Of a stretch of DNA of 64,000 bases, positions 16,519-26,540 are shown one piece after another. Within the stretch, counting starts at the first letter, position 1; every line of letters begins with the position of its first letter. Source of the DNA: Saprospiraceae bacterium (GTDB lineage: Bacteria > Bacteroidota > Bacteroidia > Chitinophagales > Saprospiraceae); the NCBI GenBank assembly GCA_016714985.1, contig JADKBS010000011.1, forward strand, positions 134,754-198,753, given 5' to 3'. The notes below the pieces were generated by a model. That model saw only the letters and a list, made by a program, of their open reading frames with translations, was not told the origin of the DNA and did not search any database. Position numbers and translations under genes: made by a program.

Positions 16519-18114
16519 TCCGTTGCTTTCTTTCCGCAGCGACTCTATCATCGCAATGGGCACGTCCTTCAAGTCAAGGATGATGAAGCCGTCCAACACG
16601 TCAGAGAAATTGGGGTCAACGTTGAAGCTGATGAAGCGGGCGTTGAGCTTCAGGTACTGGCGCACGAGCACCTGGTAGTTTGAAATGTTCCGGCTCGATG
16701 TCCTCAATCAGGTTGTCGAGGGCTTGGAGTTCGGAGCCAAGACTGTCAGTGAGCATCTCGATGTCCACCCTGTCCACCTTGACCTTGAAGGGCTTTCGGG
16801 GCTTTAGGAAGGCAGCCAATTGGTTGTTGTAAAAATATTTCTTGATATAGGCCACGATGACGCCCCTCGACAGGTTCGAATAGTATTTACTGATGCTCAC
16901 TGGGCCGTACAGGTAAGTGAACCTTGGGGTTTTTAATAAAAAAAACAGGATGCCCTTCCAAAGCAAGAAAAGCGGAAGCCGCTTGCGCTGGTGCGCTGGC
17001 ACGATATAGGAACGGCCCAGTTCCACCGCTTTTTTCATAAATGGATAAAACCCTCCTTGATTTTGAAGAGGCTACTGATATAAAAGCCTTCAGCACCGTA
17101 CCGCTCATAAATCTCATCGCCGACGCCCATTCGATAGCCCCCTGCAATTTGCTTTGCCTCCCTGTCCCAGAGGATGAGCTGCCGGTAGTAAAGGTCGTAT
17201 TCGTCGAGGTCACGAGCCTTGCCTGTGCCTTCGCCCACGGCTCGGAAGGTCAGTTCCCGCAAGCGGCCAATTTCCTGGATGGTTTTTGGAATGTCCTTTG
17301 CCTCTACCACAAATATGTCGTATTCGCCTTGGGAAGCAACCAACGTCTCAAAACGAAGCTGGCCTATTTCTTTTTCAATCAATTGACTATCAACGGGTTC
17401 TGCGATAGGCTCTTCCTGCTCCGTTGGCAAGCGAAAGATATTGCGAAAGAAAAACGGCTTGACCTCCAGCCCGGTGCCAAGCGAGAAGATTTTCGATTGA
17501 ATGAACCGCTTGAAATCCTTGGGCTTGGGAAATTTGGCTTGGTCTTCCACGGTTATTTGGCTGCCAACCCTAACCGTCACTTTGTGCGGTTCACCCTTTA
17601 TCCATGAAACGATGCGCCCCCCCAATCCCGGCCCTACAAACCCGGGGAACGGGGTCTTCAGGCGTACTGGCACGACTGGAATCTCCGCCTTGATGACCGA
17701 GCGCATCAGGCGGTTCAAGAACTGGTCCCGCACGGGCGTGTCCAAGCTTTTGTCAGTGAATTGCAGGATGATGCAAAGCGAGTAGCCCCCGTTTTTTGCC
17801 CTGATGATTTCCTTGAAAACGGCTCGCACGTAGTCCTCCCATTGCAAGATGTTGAAATCAAGCCGGATGAAATGGTCGGCAAGTGATTCGTCGGGAATAG
17901 TTCGCCGAGCGATGATTTTGCAGGGCACCTTACCGTTTTCCAACAAGGAAATCATCACAAGTTCGTCCACGTCGTCCAGGGCTTGGTTGGCGATGAAAAG
18001 CGTCGGCTGCTTGGCTGCAAGGTTTTTAAGGCCGTGTACATCGGTTTCAATCTGCACGTTTTTTTTATGAAGCAATTCCTGCAACCTTGGGATTGGGACG
18101 AAATTATCGGGCAT
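16516..18114 (-). pseudogene. Lysophospholipid-acyltransferase / GNAT N-acyltransferase with two frameshifts
   Basis: A protein of about 532 codons in three reading-frame segments. N-terminal part (17035-18114) is a PlsC-like acyltransferase domain; the next part resembles the acyl-ACP-dependent N-acyltransferase (OlsB/GNAT) fold (IGRLRELTFRAVGEGTG, LILWDREAKQIAGGYRMG, FYISSLF). The frame changes near 17044, where one more G in a GGG run gives KEGFYPFMKKAVELGRSYI, and near 16690, where removing one A gives EHFNYQVLVRQYLKLNARFI. The two indels cancel: 1599 nt in total. Such fusions acylate ornithine or similar amines to make aminolipids. Either two sequence errors or a decaying gene. Confidence 0.85.
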
Positions 18115-18234
18115 TGAGTCGGGATTGGTCAGAAATGAAAAGAAGGAGGTCTGGCGAATTTCCGCCTTAACATCAAAGGTATTTTTAAGGATGAGAATAA
18201 GGTTTAAATTCGCCCCAAAAACAATTACGAAAGG

Positions 18235-18782
18235 ATGAAAAATAAGATTCGCTTCACATTCGTCGGCCTTTTGCTAGGCATTTTTGCTTTCAGTCAAAAC
18301 AAGGTGACAGACATCGGACTGGAAGTACAGGTTTATCCGACAGGCATTATTCCAGGCATAAGGGCCGAAAAAAGCCTCAACAAGCATGGCGTTGGCTCAG
18401 TCAGGCTGGGCTATCAAATCATTGATCACAAAGACGCTGGCGTTCATGACGACGAAAAAGGCACTGGATTCGGCCTTACGGTGGGCTACAAGTATTATTT
18501 CCAAAAATACTTCACCGGACTACACCTTGCCCTGCGCACCGATGCTTGGTACAACACCATTGAATGGGAAGACTATTTAGACACAGGGAAATTAAAGGGG
18601 ACTACCAATATTCTCGTCCTGCAACCCACCGTCGAGTTGGGTTGGACATTCTCATTTTCCGACAACCTCCTACTCGTCCCCGCCATTGCCGCTGGTTTTG
18701 AAAAAACGTTTACACCAAAGGTCAACCAACGGGCGAAGGAATGATTATGTTGGCAGGGGTTACCGTTGGGTATCGCTTGTGA
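18235..18782 (+). CDS. Secreted barrel-like hypothetical protein with a terminal frameshift
   Basis: Signal peptide (MKNKIRFTFVGLLLGIFAFS) and beta-strand pattern (DIGLEVQVYPTGIIPGIRAE, GFGLTVGYKYYFQKYFTGLH). The first frame ends at 18744, but shifting one base near 18728 gives TGEGMIMLAGVTVGYRL and a stop at 18782, a typical last strand of a small outer-membrane barrel. So one nucleotide is missing in this sequence. About 181 residues when joined. Function unknown. Confidence 0.65.
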
Positions 18783-18853
18783 GGAAGTATTGAACATCCA
18801 TGAACAAAGCAAAGCAGGGTTGATTGGTTCTAGGTTTTGAGCGTGGTTTGATT

Positions 18854-18958
18854 TAAGATGTAAGATTGAATTGACGATTTTTCGATTAAAGATTTGCAGC
18901 TAAATCTGAGCATTTAGAGATTGGCACGTCCCCCAAAATCTTATATCGTATATCTTAT
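18854..18958. repeat. Inverted heptad arms (TAAGATG / ATCTTAT units)
   Basis: TAAGATG, TAAGATT at 18854-18867; ATCTTAT, ATCGTAT, ATCTTAT at 18938-18958. The arms are complementary in type, so the pair forms a loose inverted repeat. Confidence 0.6.
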
Positions 18959-18959
18959 A

Positions 18960-18975
18960 TCCCGAACTTTCGGGA
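18960..18975. repeat. TCCCGA...TCGGGA hairpin, copy 2
   Basis: TCCCGA(actt)TCGGGA followed by CAGG, next to the heptad arm ending at 18958. Confidence 0.55.
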
Positions 18976-19026
18976 CAGGTTCTGAAATCAAAAAAATTAG
19001 ACCCAATCAACCCTGAGAGCAAGGCA

Positions 19027-19665
19027 CTAGTCGCTTTTATAGGCTTTAACCGACCTCCTGTCCCTCGCCTTATGCCGCTCATAATATACTTCAAACAAGG
19101 CGGAGCGCTCCGCCTCATCCATTCTATAAGGAGCATCGTAATAGCCTTTTTCATTCCGTTGCCTGAAAGCCTCATACAGGGTCACTGCGCAGGCCACTGA
19201 CACGTTGAGGCTTTCTGCCATTCCAAACTGCGGAATCAGGAAATTCCCATCCAACAGCGGCTTCGCTGACGATGAGATGCCCCGATGTTCATTCCCAAAA
19301 AACAACGCCACGGGTTCGGTCATGTCGAGGTGGTGAAAATCGCTCACACCCTCGCCGAGCATGGCACCAAGCACCTTGCTGTACTTGCTTCGCAATGCCT
19401 GAAAACATGCCTCCGCATCGGTGAAATATCGGGCATCCACCCATTTGCCAGACCCCATTGAGGTGCGTTTGCCTATTTTCACAAATTTGGTTTGCAAGTG
19501 AACATCTGTGTTAAGGATATAAACCTCCCCTATCCCCACGGAATCTGCCGTGCGTATGACCGCACCGATATTGTGCATGTCTGTCACATTCTCCAGCACC
19601 ACCGTCAAGTCAGGTTGTCGGCGGTTCACGACAAAATGGAATTTTTCGAGCCGTTTATGATTCAT
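19027..19665 (-). CDS. TrmH-family (SpoU) RNA 2'-O-methyltransferase
   Basis: 212 residues from ATG 19665. SPOUT motifs: LENVTDMHNIGAVIRTADSV (motif 1), FGNEHRGIS (motif 2), LIPQFGMAESLNVSVACAV (motif 3). SAM-dependent ribose methylation, most likely of a tRNA guanosine (position 18 type), by similarity to TrmH; the exact site is not certain. Cytoplasmic dimer with a deep trefoil knot. Separated from the next gene by a MITE-like remnant and a terminator. Confidence 0.92.
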   Translation of the reverse strand: MNHKRLEKFHFVVNRRQPDLTVVLENVTDMHNIGAVIRTADSVGIGEVYILNTDVHLQTKFVKIGKRTSMGSGKWVDARYFTDAEACFQALRSKYSKVLGAMLGEGVSDFHHLDMTEPVALFFGNEHRGISSSAKPLLDGNFLIPQFGMAESLNVSVACAVTLYEAFRQRNEKGYYDAPYRMDEAERSALFEVYYERHKARDRRSVKAYKSD

Positions 19666-19678
19666 CCACAACTAAAAA

Positions 19679-19785
19679 TAACTACCTACCAGGGGTTGTC
19701 TTTTTGAAAAATTTTGAATTTCCACAACTGTTCAAGAGGTTGCCGGAGGTGTTTCTTGGGAAAAAATTGAAAATCCCCAAGGTTA
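19679..19785. repeat. MITE-like repeat, degenerate remnant, copy 2
   Basis: Starts TAACTACCTACCAGGGG, close to copy 5 (TAACTACTTAGCAGGGG), with the GAAAAATTTTGAATTT core of hairpin 2; the rest is eroded and ends GGTTA. Right end uncertain. Confidence 0.45.
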
Positions 19786-19839
19786 ACAGATACGAATTTC
19801 CCAAAACAACAACCCCAAACTTTGGGCGAAGAAACAATA

Positions 19840-19877
19840 AAAAAACGTCGGTGGGAAAATACCCGCCGACGTTTTTA
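19840..19877. terminator. Bidirectional terminator
   Basis: A-run, CGTCGGTGGG, 6-nt loop, CCCGCCGACG, T-run: 10-bp stem with one wobble pair. It ends the periplasmic-binding lipoprotein gene (stop 19895). Confidence 0.8.
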
Positions 19878-19894
19878 ATTTAGATAATTCCTTG

Positions 19895-21352
19895 TCAGTC
19901 AGCAGGTTGTAATTTAAACTCCTGAAATTTAAGGATATGCACGAATTGGTTTTCCAACTGGTCATAGTAATCGAGGTCTTCCTTGTGCTTGGAAGGGTCA
20001 GCCACTGATCTTTGAATGTCGAACCGACCATGCAGCACATCGGAGGGGCGACTGTCCAGTTGCTTAGGAAAATCTTTACCGTATTGGGCTAACTGCTTGC
20101 CGAAGTACAGCATCACATCATAGCCGAGGTATGCCTCATCATTCGGCACCGTGCCATAGCTTTGAAAGTACTTCTTTTTGAACTGCTTCACCCGCTCGTC
20201 GTTGGGGTCCACAAAAGATGCACTGCTTACGTGTAGCTTCAGTTTTTCAAAATACTCAAAATCCAATTGTTCGAAATCCAGCCACATGTTCATCCCGTAA
20301 ACGACGATATCCTCCCCCTCCCCTTGTTTGGCCATGAGCTGGCGGAGCAGCGAGTAGATAAAGGTCTGGTTCGACCATGAGGGCACTACAAAAACGGTCG
20401 TGCTACTGGAATTCAAGAACTGGCTGATATTGATACTGTGGAAATTGGCGGCACCTTCCGGCACGAGCAGTTCCTTGAATTTGCGGTTCGTTTTGCCTTT
20501 TTCAATCACGGAATTGGCATCTTGGAAGAACTTGAACCTAGCCTTTTCCTCGGCTTTGTCCAAGGCTACCAGCACCACGTTTTCTGGCTGGTGCGACTGG
20601 CGGATATGCTTGGTCATCACTTCGCAATGTGCCTTCAGCGATGGGTTCACTTGTATGTAATAGGGATTGTCTTCTGTCACTCCCGTTTGGGCCGTGTAGG
20701 GTACCACGAGCGGTATCTTGTTTTTCTTCGCAAAATCCGCCAACATGTTCACGTTGTCTCGCTTGTATGGGCCGATTATCAGGTCAGCGTTCGACAAATC
20801 GTTGCCCTTAAGGAGCGAACTCACCTTGGCCGTTGACGACTCGTCAGAATCCACCACGTTTACCGTGAACTTAACGCCTTCTTCTTCCAAATCATCGTAG
20901 GCCAACCTTGCCCCTGCATAAAAACTGACCGCCCATTGCGAGCTTTCGGGCACCCCTGAAGTAGCTGCATTGGCCATAAAAGGCAACAAAATGGTCACAT
21001 TGCCCTTGCCAGTACCTGTTGCGGTTCCGCCAGAATTATTGCCGCCAGTATTGGGCTTGGTCCCGCCACCGCCACCCGAAACTGGGCTATCGGTCTTGAT
21101 GGGCGGGTATTTCTCCTCGGAAAGGTCGGCCCAGCGGACGGTGTCCACCTTGGCCTCCACCTCATTCACCGTGCGCCAAGTGCCGGTGTTGGGGTCATAA
21201 ACCTTGCCTCCTTGAATGTCCCCAACTTCCTCATCTTTATAGACCTTATCCTTGTTCGGGTCGGTGGCTGGTTTCAGCAAATTGCATGATGAGAGAAGGG
21301 CTGTGAATAGCACCACTGCCAACAAGCTGTTCAGGATTCCGAATCGTGCCAT
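19895..21352 (-). CDS. ABC-type substrate-binding-like lipoprotein (type 1 periplasmic-binding fold)
   Basis: 485 residues from MARFGILN (21352; the frame runs to 21412). Lipoprotein signal LFTALLSSC, then a low-complexity Gly/Thr/Asn linker (residues about 85-115), then a Leu/Ile/Val-binding-type fold (VTILLPFMANAATS, YAGARLAYDDLEEEGVKFTV, ADLIIGPYKRDNVNMLADF, LVVPYTAQTGVT). No permease or ATPase is adjacent, so it may bind cell-wall or amino-acid ligands without a transporter, as LpoA-like proteins do. It lies downstream of guaA on the same strand, separated by a MITE-like copy. Confidence 0.85.
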   Translation of the reverse strand: MARFGILNSLLAVVLFTALLSSCNLLKPATDPNKDKVYKDEEVGDIQGGKVYDPNTGTWRTVNEVEAKVDTVRWADLSEEKYPPIKTDSPVSGGGGGTKPNTGGNNSGGTATGTGKGNVTILLPFMANAATSGVPESSQWAVSFYAGARLAYDDLEEEGVKFTVNVVDSDESSTAKVSSLLKGNDLSNADLIIGPYKRDNVNMLADFAKKNKIPLVVPYTAQTGVTEDNPYYIQVNPSLKAHCEVMTKHIRQSHQPENVVLVALDKAEEKARFKFFQDANSVIEKGKTNRKFKELLVPEGAANFHSINISQFLNSSSTTVFVVPSWSNQTFIYSLLRQLMAKQGEGEDIVVYGMNMWLDFEQLDFEYFEKLKLHVSSASFVDPNDERVKQFKKKYFQSYGTVPNDEAYLGYDVMLYFGKQLAQYGKDFPKQLDSRPSDVLHGRFDIQRSVADPSKHKEDLDYYDQLENQFVHILKFQEFKLQPAD

Positions 21353-21488
21353 CTTATTTCTCATATTGTTTACCCAGACCCTTAGAGTGGAACCTAAATC
21401 GTTCATTCCCAACTAAATAGGTCATTTTTGATTGATTTTTCAAATTGCACCGCACCGCTCCCTCATACCTTCACACCTTCTTACACCG

Positions 21489-21611
21489 TAACTGCTTAGG
21501 AGGGTGTGGGAGGAGAGAAAAAATTTCATTTTTTCTCTCCTCCACATTTTGGGGTGTTTTTTGGGAAAAATTGAAAATTTTTCCCAAAAAACACCCCCTG
21601 ATAAGCTGTTA
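21489..21611. repeat. MITE-like repeat, long form, copy 3
   Basis: 123 bp, ends TAACTGCTTAGGAGGG and CCCTGATAAGCTGTTA. Hairpin 1: GAGGAGAGAAAAAAT with its complement (16-bp stem, TTC loop). Hairpin 2: GGGGTGTTTTTTGGGAAAAA and complement (22-bp stem). Lies 2 nt past the guaA stop. Confidence 0.85.
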
Positions 21612-21613
21612 CC

Positions 21614-23216
21614 TCACTCCCACTCTATCGTCGCCGGCGGCTTTGTGCTGATGTCGTAAACCACCCGGTTGATGCCTTTCACGTTGTTGACGATTTCGCT
21701 GGAAACCGCCGCCAGAAACTCGTGCGGTAGGCGGCTCCATTCTGCTGTCATGCCATCCGATGAGTTGACCGCACGCAGCACAACGGGCTGCTCGTAAGTG
21801 CGCTCATCGCCCATCACGCCAACGGACTGAATGGGTAGCAACACCGTTCCGGCCTGCCAAACTTCGTCATAAAGCCCGAATTTCTTCAAATTTTTAATAA
21901 AAATGGCATCTGCCTCCTGCAAAAGCGCAACTTTCGCCGGTGTGATGTCGCCCAAGATGCGCACCCCAAGCCCTGGGCCGGGGAACGGGTGGCGGTTTAG
22001 GATGTCCGTAGGGATGCCAAGTTCCTTGCCTACCCTACGCACTTCGTCCTTGAACAGCGAGCGCAATGGCTCCACAATTTTCAGTTTTAAGATGTCGGGC
22101 AAGCCGCCCACATTGTGGTGCGATTTGATGGTGACACTGGGGCCGTGTACTGATACAGACTCGATTACATCGGGGTAAATGGTGCCTTGGCCAAGCCATT
22201 TGATTGCGGATTGCGGATTGGGGATTGCGGATTGGGGCTGCCGAATCCGCAATCCCTAATCCCAAATCCGAAATCCTTTTGGCTTCATCTTCAAATACTT
22301 CGATGAAAACCCGTCCTATTATTTTGCGCTTTTTCTCAGGCTCGGTTGCACCTGCAAGTTCATCATAAAAACGTTGGCGGGCATCAATACCGACCACGTT
22401 CAGGCCCATCGTTTTATAACTTTCCAGTACCTCGGCAAACTCATTTTTCCGTAGCAGGCCATTGTCCACAAAAAAGCAAACCAGGCGGTCGCCGATGGCC
22501 TTGTGCAGCAGTTCGGCGGCCACGGTACTGTCCACGCCGCCACTGAGGCCCATCAGCACCCGTTCATTGCCGATGGTTTTGCGCAGTTCCGCAATTTTCT
22601 CTTCGATGAAATGGGCGGGCGTCCAGTCGCCCTTGCAGCCAGCGATATTGTAAACGAAGTTGCGAAGGATCGTCATGCCGTCCAAGCTGTGCGTCACCTC
22701 TGGGTGGAATTGGATGCAATAGACAGGATGCTCAAATGCGCCATCCTTTGCCTTATAGGCGGCCACTTCCACGCTCTCTGTACTGGCCAACAACTCGAAT
22801 TGTGGCGGCAATTGGGTGATGGTGTCGCCATGCGACATCCAAACCTGGGAGTCGGCGGGCACACCTTGCAGCAATGCCCCGTTTGAGGGAATTTTGGTTA
22901 GCGCAGCCTTGCCGTATTCCCGCTTTTCGGAGCGTTGAACCAAGCCACCTAAGCTATCAGCGATTAGCTGTGCGCCATAGCAGACACCCAGCACAGGCCG
23001 CTTGCCAATCACCGTTTTCAAATCAAGGCGTAGCGCATCCTCTTGTCGCACTGAAAACGGACTCCCGCTAAGGATAATGCCCTTCACGGTATCGTCCAGT
23101 TCAGGCAGCTTGTTGTATGGGATAATTTCGCAGTAGGTGTTAAGTTCCCGAACCCTACGGGCAATGAGTTGGGTGTATTGCGAGCCAAAATCGAGGATGA
23201 GTATCTTTTCTGTCAT
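21614..23216 (-). CDS. guaA: GMP synthase (glutamine-hydrolysing), interrupted by a heptad-repeat insertion
   Basis: Makes GMP from XMP, ATP and glutamine. Class I glutamine amidotransferase domain: Cys in VLGVCYGAQL, His/Glu in QFHPEVTHS. ATP-pyrophosphatase domain: LSGGVDSTV P-loop, KSHHNVGGLPD, HPFPGPGLGVR; C-terminal PATIEWE. Between FEDEAKR and KWLGQGTIYPD, where GuaA normally has about three residues, there are 73 nt (22202-22274) of AATCCGN-type heptads as inverted arms. They encode NPQSAIRNPQ-like residues and leave the two halves in different frames (total 1603 nt). So the coding sequence is disrupted as given. A -7-like box (TATCTTTG, 23222-23229) lies only 6 nt upstream of the ATG, hinting at a very short leader. 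The lipoprotein gene is downstream. Confidence 0.95.
22202..22274. repeat. Heptad inverted repeat inside guaA
   Basis: Ten heptads plus one codon. On the minus strand one arm reads ATTTCGG, ATTTGGG, ATTAGGG, ATTGCGG and the other ATCCGCA, ATCCCCA, ATCCGCA, ATCCGCA; the arms are complementary and would form a hairpin. Confidence 0.9.
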
Positions 23217-23264
23217 GGCGGCAAAGATAGGAAGGAGGTAACTATTTACGAGGTGGGTGGAAAT

Positions 23265-26200
23265 TTAAACCTTTATCCCACCAAAAATCAGGAGTTTCAT
23301 TTCGTCAGCTGTCATGGTAAAGGCATTGGTATAGCCAGTGCGCAGATCGGCTTGGGTATCTTTCCCATCATAAATGCGGATGACCAAAGGGGGTGCAGCC
23401 ACCGGTTCGCCGTTTTTGAACAAGGAAACCCGGATGGGCACAGGCGTACCACCCGCAGTATAAAATAGGTGCAGCCCTGCTTCGCCTTGCATGAGCTTTG
23501 CAAGGCTGTGTTCCTCGGCATCTAAACTCCGTAAATTCGGCGCTATTGAATGGGATACATCCATTGAATGCAGCAAATGGCTATATTGATTCACCAAAAA
23601 CTCTATTTCCGATGCTCCCGCATGGGTAACACATGACTCCAATTTTATGGTCAACTTGTCTGTTTTTTGTACCAAAAAACCTTCGAGCATGGCCTCCAAA
23701 AAGGTAAGGTCAAAATAACTTACAAGGTAATCTGTCTGAAAACTGTTGAATTGGGGGCTGAGGTGGCGGTATTCTTCCCGCAACGTTTTGATGCCCTCCT
23801 CTTGGAAATGCTTGTCACGCAGCGCCTCTCGCCGGGCCTTGTCTTGCCCAACCTCGAAATAGTTGAGGTAAACCCGCTTCAAACGGTAAGGCAACACGGG
23901 CGTGAGGATTGCACGGCGTTCCCTCAGTCGCAGCGCCTTGAACTGAAGGCTTTCCTTGAGGGTCGCCACTTTATTTTTGAAATCATAATGCTTCCAATCG
24001 GCATCCTGTCCGGCTACGTTATAGAGGCGGTCTTGCCTTTCGTGCCGCCGCTCGAATTGGGCTACCTCCCGTTCCATTTTTTCGAGGCGCTGCAATAGTT
24101 TGTTGAAAAAACGGAGGGCGTGCTGTTCGTCTGGTATCTCTGGTAGCCAGTCCTTATCCAGCGGCGATACAAACTTAATGGGGGTAATAAATGGTGTCAA
24201 CCGTTCATTTTCCAATAAAATATCGAGAATAACGGGCGTATCTGATGTGGTTTTAATCAACTGCTCGGCAGAAAGTAGCGTCAAGTCCCGTTCGATTTGC
24301 CGTTTGAGCGCCCTGCCGCCCATGCGGGCATCGAAGCCCCGGCGGGCCACCCAATCGAGCGCCTGCTCGGATACGTTGACGATGGTCGTGCGGCGGACGA
24401 AGCCGTCCCGTTGCAACAGTTCCCTGATTTGTAGCTGCGCAATTTTTTGTATTTCGTTGAACGTCAGCGGGTTGAATACCACCATTCGCTCAATGCGGTT
24501 CACCAGCTCCGGCCGGAAAGCCTGCTCCACGGCCTTTCGGTAAACAGCCGCTTCATCCCGGTTTTCGGCGGCAAACCCGATTTGCGAAGCAGCCTCCCTC
24601 GCACCAAGGTTGGAGGTCATCACGATGATCGTGTTCGAGAAATCCACCGTGCGGCCAAGGCTGTCGGTAAGTCGGGCATCGTCCAGTACCTGCAGCAGTA
24701 GGTCGTGGATGCTGGGGTGTGCCTTCTCGATTTCATCCAGCAGCACCACGCCAAAGGGCTGGTAGCGCACTTTTCCCGTCAACTGTCCCTCTGGGTTTTG
24801 GAAGTCGCCAATGAGCCGGTAGAGCGCCCCTGCATCAATATACTCGTTCATGTCGAAGCGCATGAGCTTCGTATCAGAGCCGAGTATGGTCTTGCTGAGC
24901 AATTTGGCAGCATGCGTTTTGCCGACCCCTGTTGGGCCGATGAAAAGGAAGGAGGCCAGTGGTCGGTTGCGGTCGGTTAGTCGGGCTTTTACGAGGTGGA
25001 TGGCCCCAGAGAGCGCCTCCACGGCCTGCGGCTGGCCAACCAGTTCTTGCGCCAAGATCTGCCGAAGTTCATCTTTTTCGATGGGCGTCTGCTCCTCGAA
25101 AATCTGCTCTTGCATCCCACTGAATGACTTGAATTCCTCCCTGACCTGTGCCGCATCAATGGTGGTGCGACTGTATTTGGTGGCAAGTTCCGTCAGCAAA
25201 CGCATCACCGAGCCAGGCAAAGCCTTGTTTTTCAGGTAGTTGCGCTGGATAGCGAACAGTTGGGTAATGGCAGGCACGGTGATGGAGCAGCCGGTTTGCA
25301 GTTCCATCATGCTGCGATTTTGCAGTACTATTTTAATGGCCGTCGTGGTGTCCGGCTCTTGCATCCTGAATACTTGAAAAAGATCGGCGAAGCCCCGGTC
25401 AGCTTCCTGCACGATTTTCCATTCCTCAGGGGTTGCAATCAGTAGGAGCTGCACCCTGCGTTTCTCCAAAAAAGGTTTGAGAACGGAAGCGAGGCAAAGG
25501 TCGCTTCCCGCCGATTTTCCGATTCGGAGCAGCGCCACGGCATTGTCCACGAGCAGTTTGTCGGGATAGTTCTCCCTGCCGCCCGGTTTTTGGACGTACT
25601 GCAAAATAGCTTCAAGCCGCTTCTCCCAATGGCCAACGATGCTCATGCCAGCAATGACCCTGTTCGGATTAAGGTGCCAGAGGCAATGGCGACGGTAAAA
25701 CTCATCCGTATGCTGGGAATGGCCCTGCATATAGCGGTAGGCCACCTCGTGGATGAGCGTGTGCTTGCCAACGCCTTCCGGCCCCACCAAGACCAGCGGG
25801 CTATTGTCCATTTTTTTGAAAACGAGCTGATGCAATTGCTCGACAAGCGGCTCTTGGTGCCACGCCCTGTTTAGTTCGTCGGGGAAACGGGAACAGAGGT
25901 CTGTGGCTACTTTTTCGATTTCTTCCCCACCATCAAACTGCTCTTGCTGGCGAAAGGCGGCCATCATGCCTTCCAGGTCGAGCTTCTCAAAATTGAAAGC
26001 GGCCTCCTTGTAACTTACCTCCAACTGGACGGTGGTCAAAAACGCTTTTTTGTCGGAATAGTACTTCTCCGCCTCAAAATCATTTCCTTCTTCTTGTTTC
26101 GATTTCCGCAAAAGCTCTTTGATTACCCGCTCTGTTTCTCCTTTGAGGTCGGGTTTGCCCCGGTCGTTGTGCTTTACGATGAACATGAACGACTCGAAGG

Positions 26201-26540
26201 AAGGAAGGCAAGCATACGTCAACCCTTGCCACTCGAAGCTGGCGACCCCAAACCGTCCTTTGATGAAATGGCTTCCAATGCTGAACTCTAACTGGAATTG
26301 GAACAGCCGCAATTCAGGCCCGAATTTGAACCAAAGCAATTGTTCGGCCGTGCCACGGTTGAAAGTATAAAGCGTATATCGCCGCTTCAATTGGCGTTTG
26401 AACAAGCTGACCGCTTCACTGTACCGCCGATGTACCCCTGCCGGCGCCCCAAAGAACAAGGGTTGCACCTGGTATGCAGCCTGCCCGTCCAGCTTGGTTG
26501 GTTGGACGAGTACGGGAACGTTAAGGACAGTATTGGCCAT
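23265..26540 (-). CDS. Divergent Clp/Hsp100-type double AAA+ ATPase
   Basis: 1091 residues from ATG 26540 (MANTVLNVPVLVQPTK); a TTG 18 nt earlier lies in the adjacent MITE-like copy and is rejected. The N-terminal 200 residues are not the Clp_N repeat. D1 has a weak Walker A (GPEGVGKHT) and Walker B-like LLVDNAVALL lacking the usual Asp-Glu pair. D2 is canonical: GPTGVGKTHAAKLL, VVLLDEIEKAHPSIH, sensor TSNLGARE, Arg-finger region RPELVNRI, sensor 2 GGRALKRQIE. A C-terminal 300-residue extension includes a Lys/Arg/Glu-rich coiled coil (RFFNKLLQRLEKMEREVAQF) and an unassigned end domain. Probably an ATP-driven unfoldase or remodeller with D2 as the motor; client unknown. No contractile-injection genes are near. 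Confidence 0.85.
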   Translation of the reverse strand: MANTVLNVPVLVQPTKLDGQAAYQVQPLFFGAPAGVHRRYSEAVSLFKRQLKRRYTLYTFNRGTAEQLLWFKFGPELRLFQFQLEFSIGSHFIKGRFGVASFEWQGLTYACLPSFESFMFIVKHNDRGKPDLKGETERVIKELLRKSKQEEGNDFEAEKYYSDKKAFLTTVQLEVSYKEAAFNFEKLDLEGMMAAFRQQEQFDGGEEIEKVATDLCSRFPDELNRAWHQEPLVEQLHQLVFKKMDNSPLVLVGPEGVGKHTLIHEVAYRYMQGHSQHTDEFYRRHCLWHLNPNRVIAGMSIVGHWEKRLEAILQYVQKPGGRENYPDKLLVDNAVALLRIGKSAGSDLCLASVLKPFLEKRRVQLLLIATPEEWKIVQEADRGFADLFQVFRMQEPDTTTAIKIVLQNRSMMELQTGCSITVPAITQLFAIQRNYLKNKALPGSVMRLLTELATKYSRTTIDAAQVREEFKSFSGMQEQIFEEQTPIEKDELRQILAQELVGQPQAVEALSGAIHLVKARLTDRNRPLASFLFIGPTGVGKTHAAKLLSKTILGSDTKLMRFDMNEYIDAGALYRLIGDFQNPEGQLTGKVRYQPFGVVLLDEIEKAHPSIHDLLLQVLDDARLTDSLGRTVDFSNTIIVMTSNLGAREAASQIGFAAENRDEAAVYRKAVEQAFRPELVNRIERMVVFNPLTFNEIQKIAQLQIRELLQRDGFVRRTTIVNVSEQALDWVARRGFDARMGGRALKRQIERDLTLLSAEQLIKTTSDTPVILDILLENERLTPFITPIKFVSPLDKDWLPEIPDEQHALRFFNKLLQRLEKMEREVAQFERRHERQDRLYNVAGQDADWKHYDFKNKVATLKESLQFKALRLRERRAILTPVLPYRLKRVYLNYFEVGQDKARREALRDKHFQEEGIKTLREEYRHLSPQFNSFQTDYLVSYFDLTFLEAMLEGFLVQKTDKLTIKLESCVTHAGASEIEFLVNQYSHLLHSMDVSHSIAPNLRSLDAEEHSLAKLMQGEAGLHLFYTAGGTPVPIRVSLFKNGEPVAAPPLVIRIYDGKDTQADLRTGYTNAFTMTADEMKLLIFGGIKV

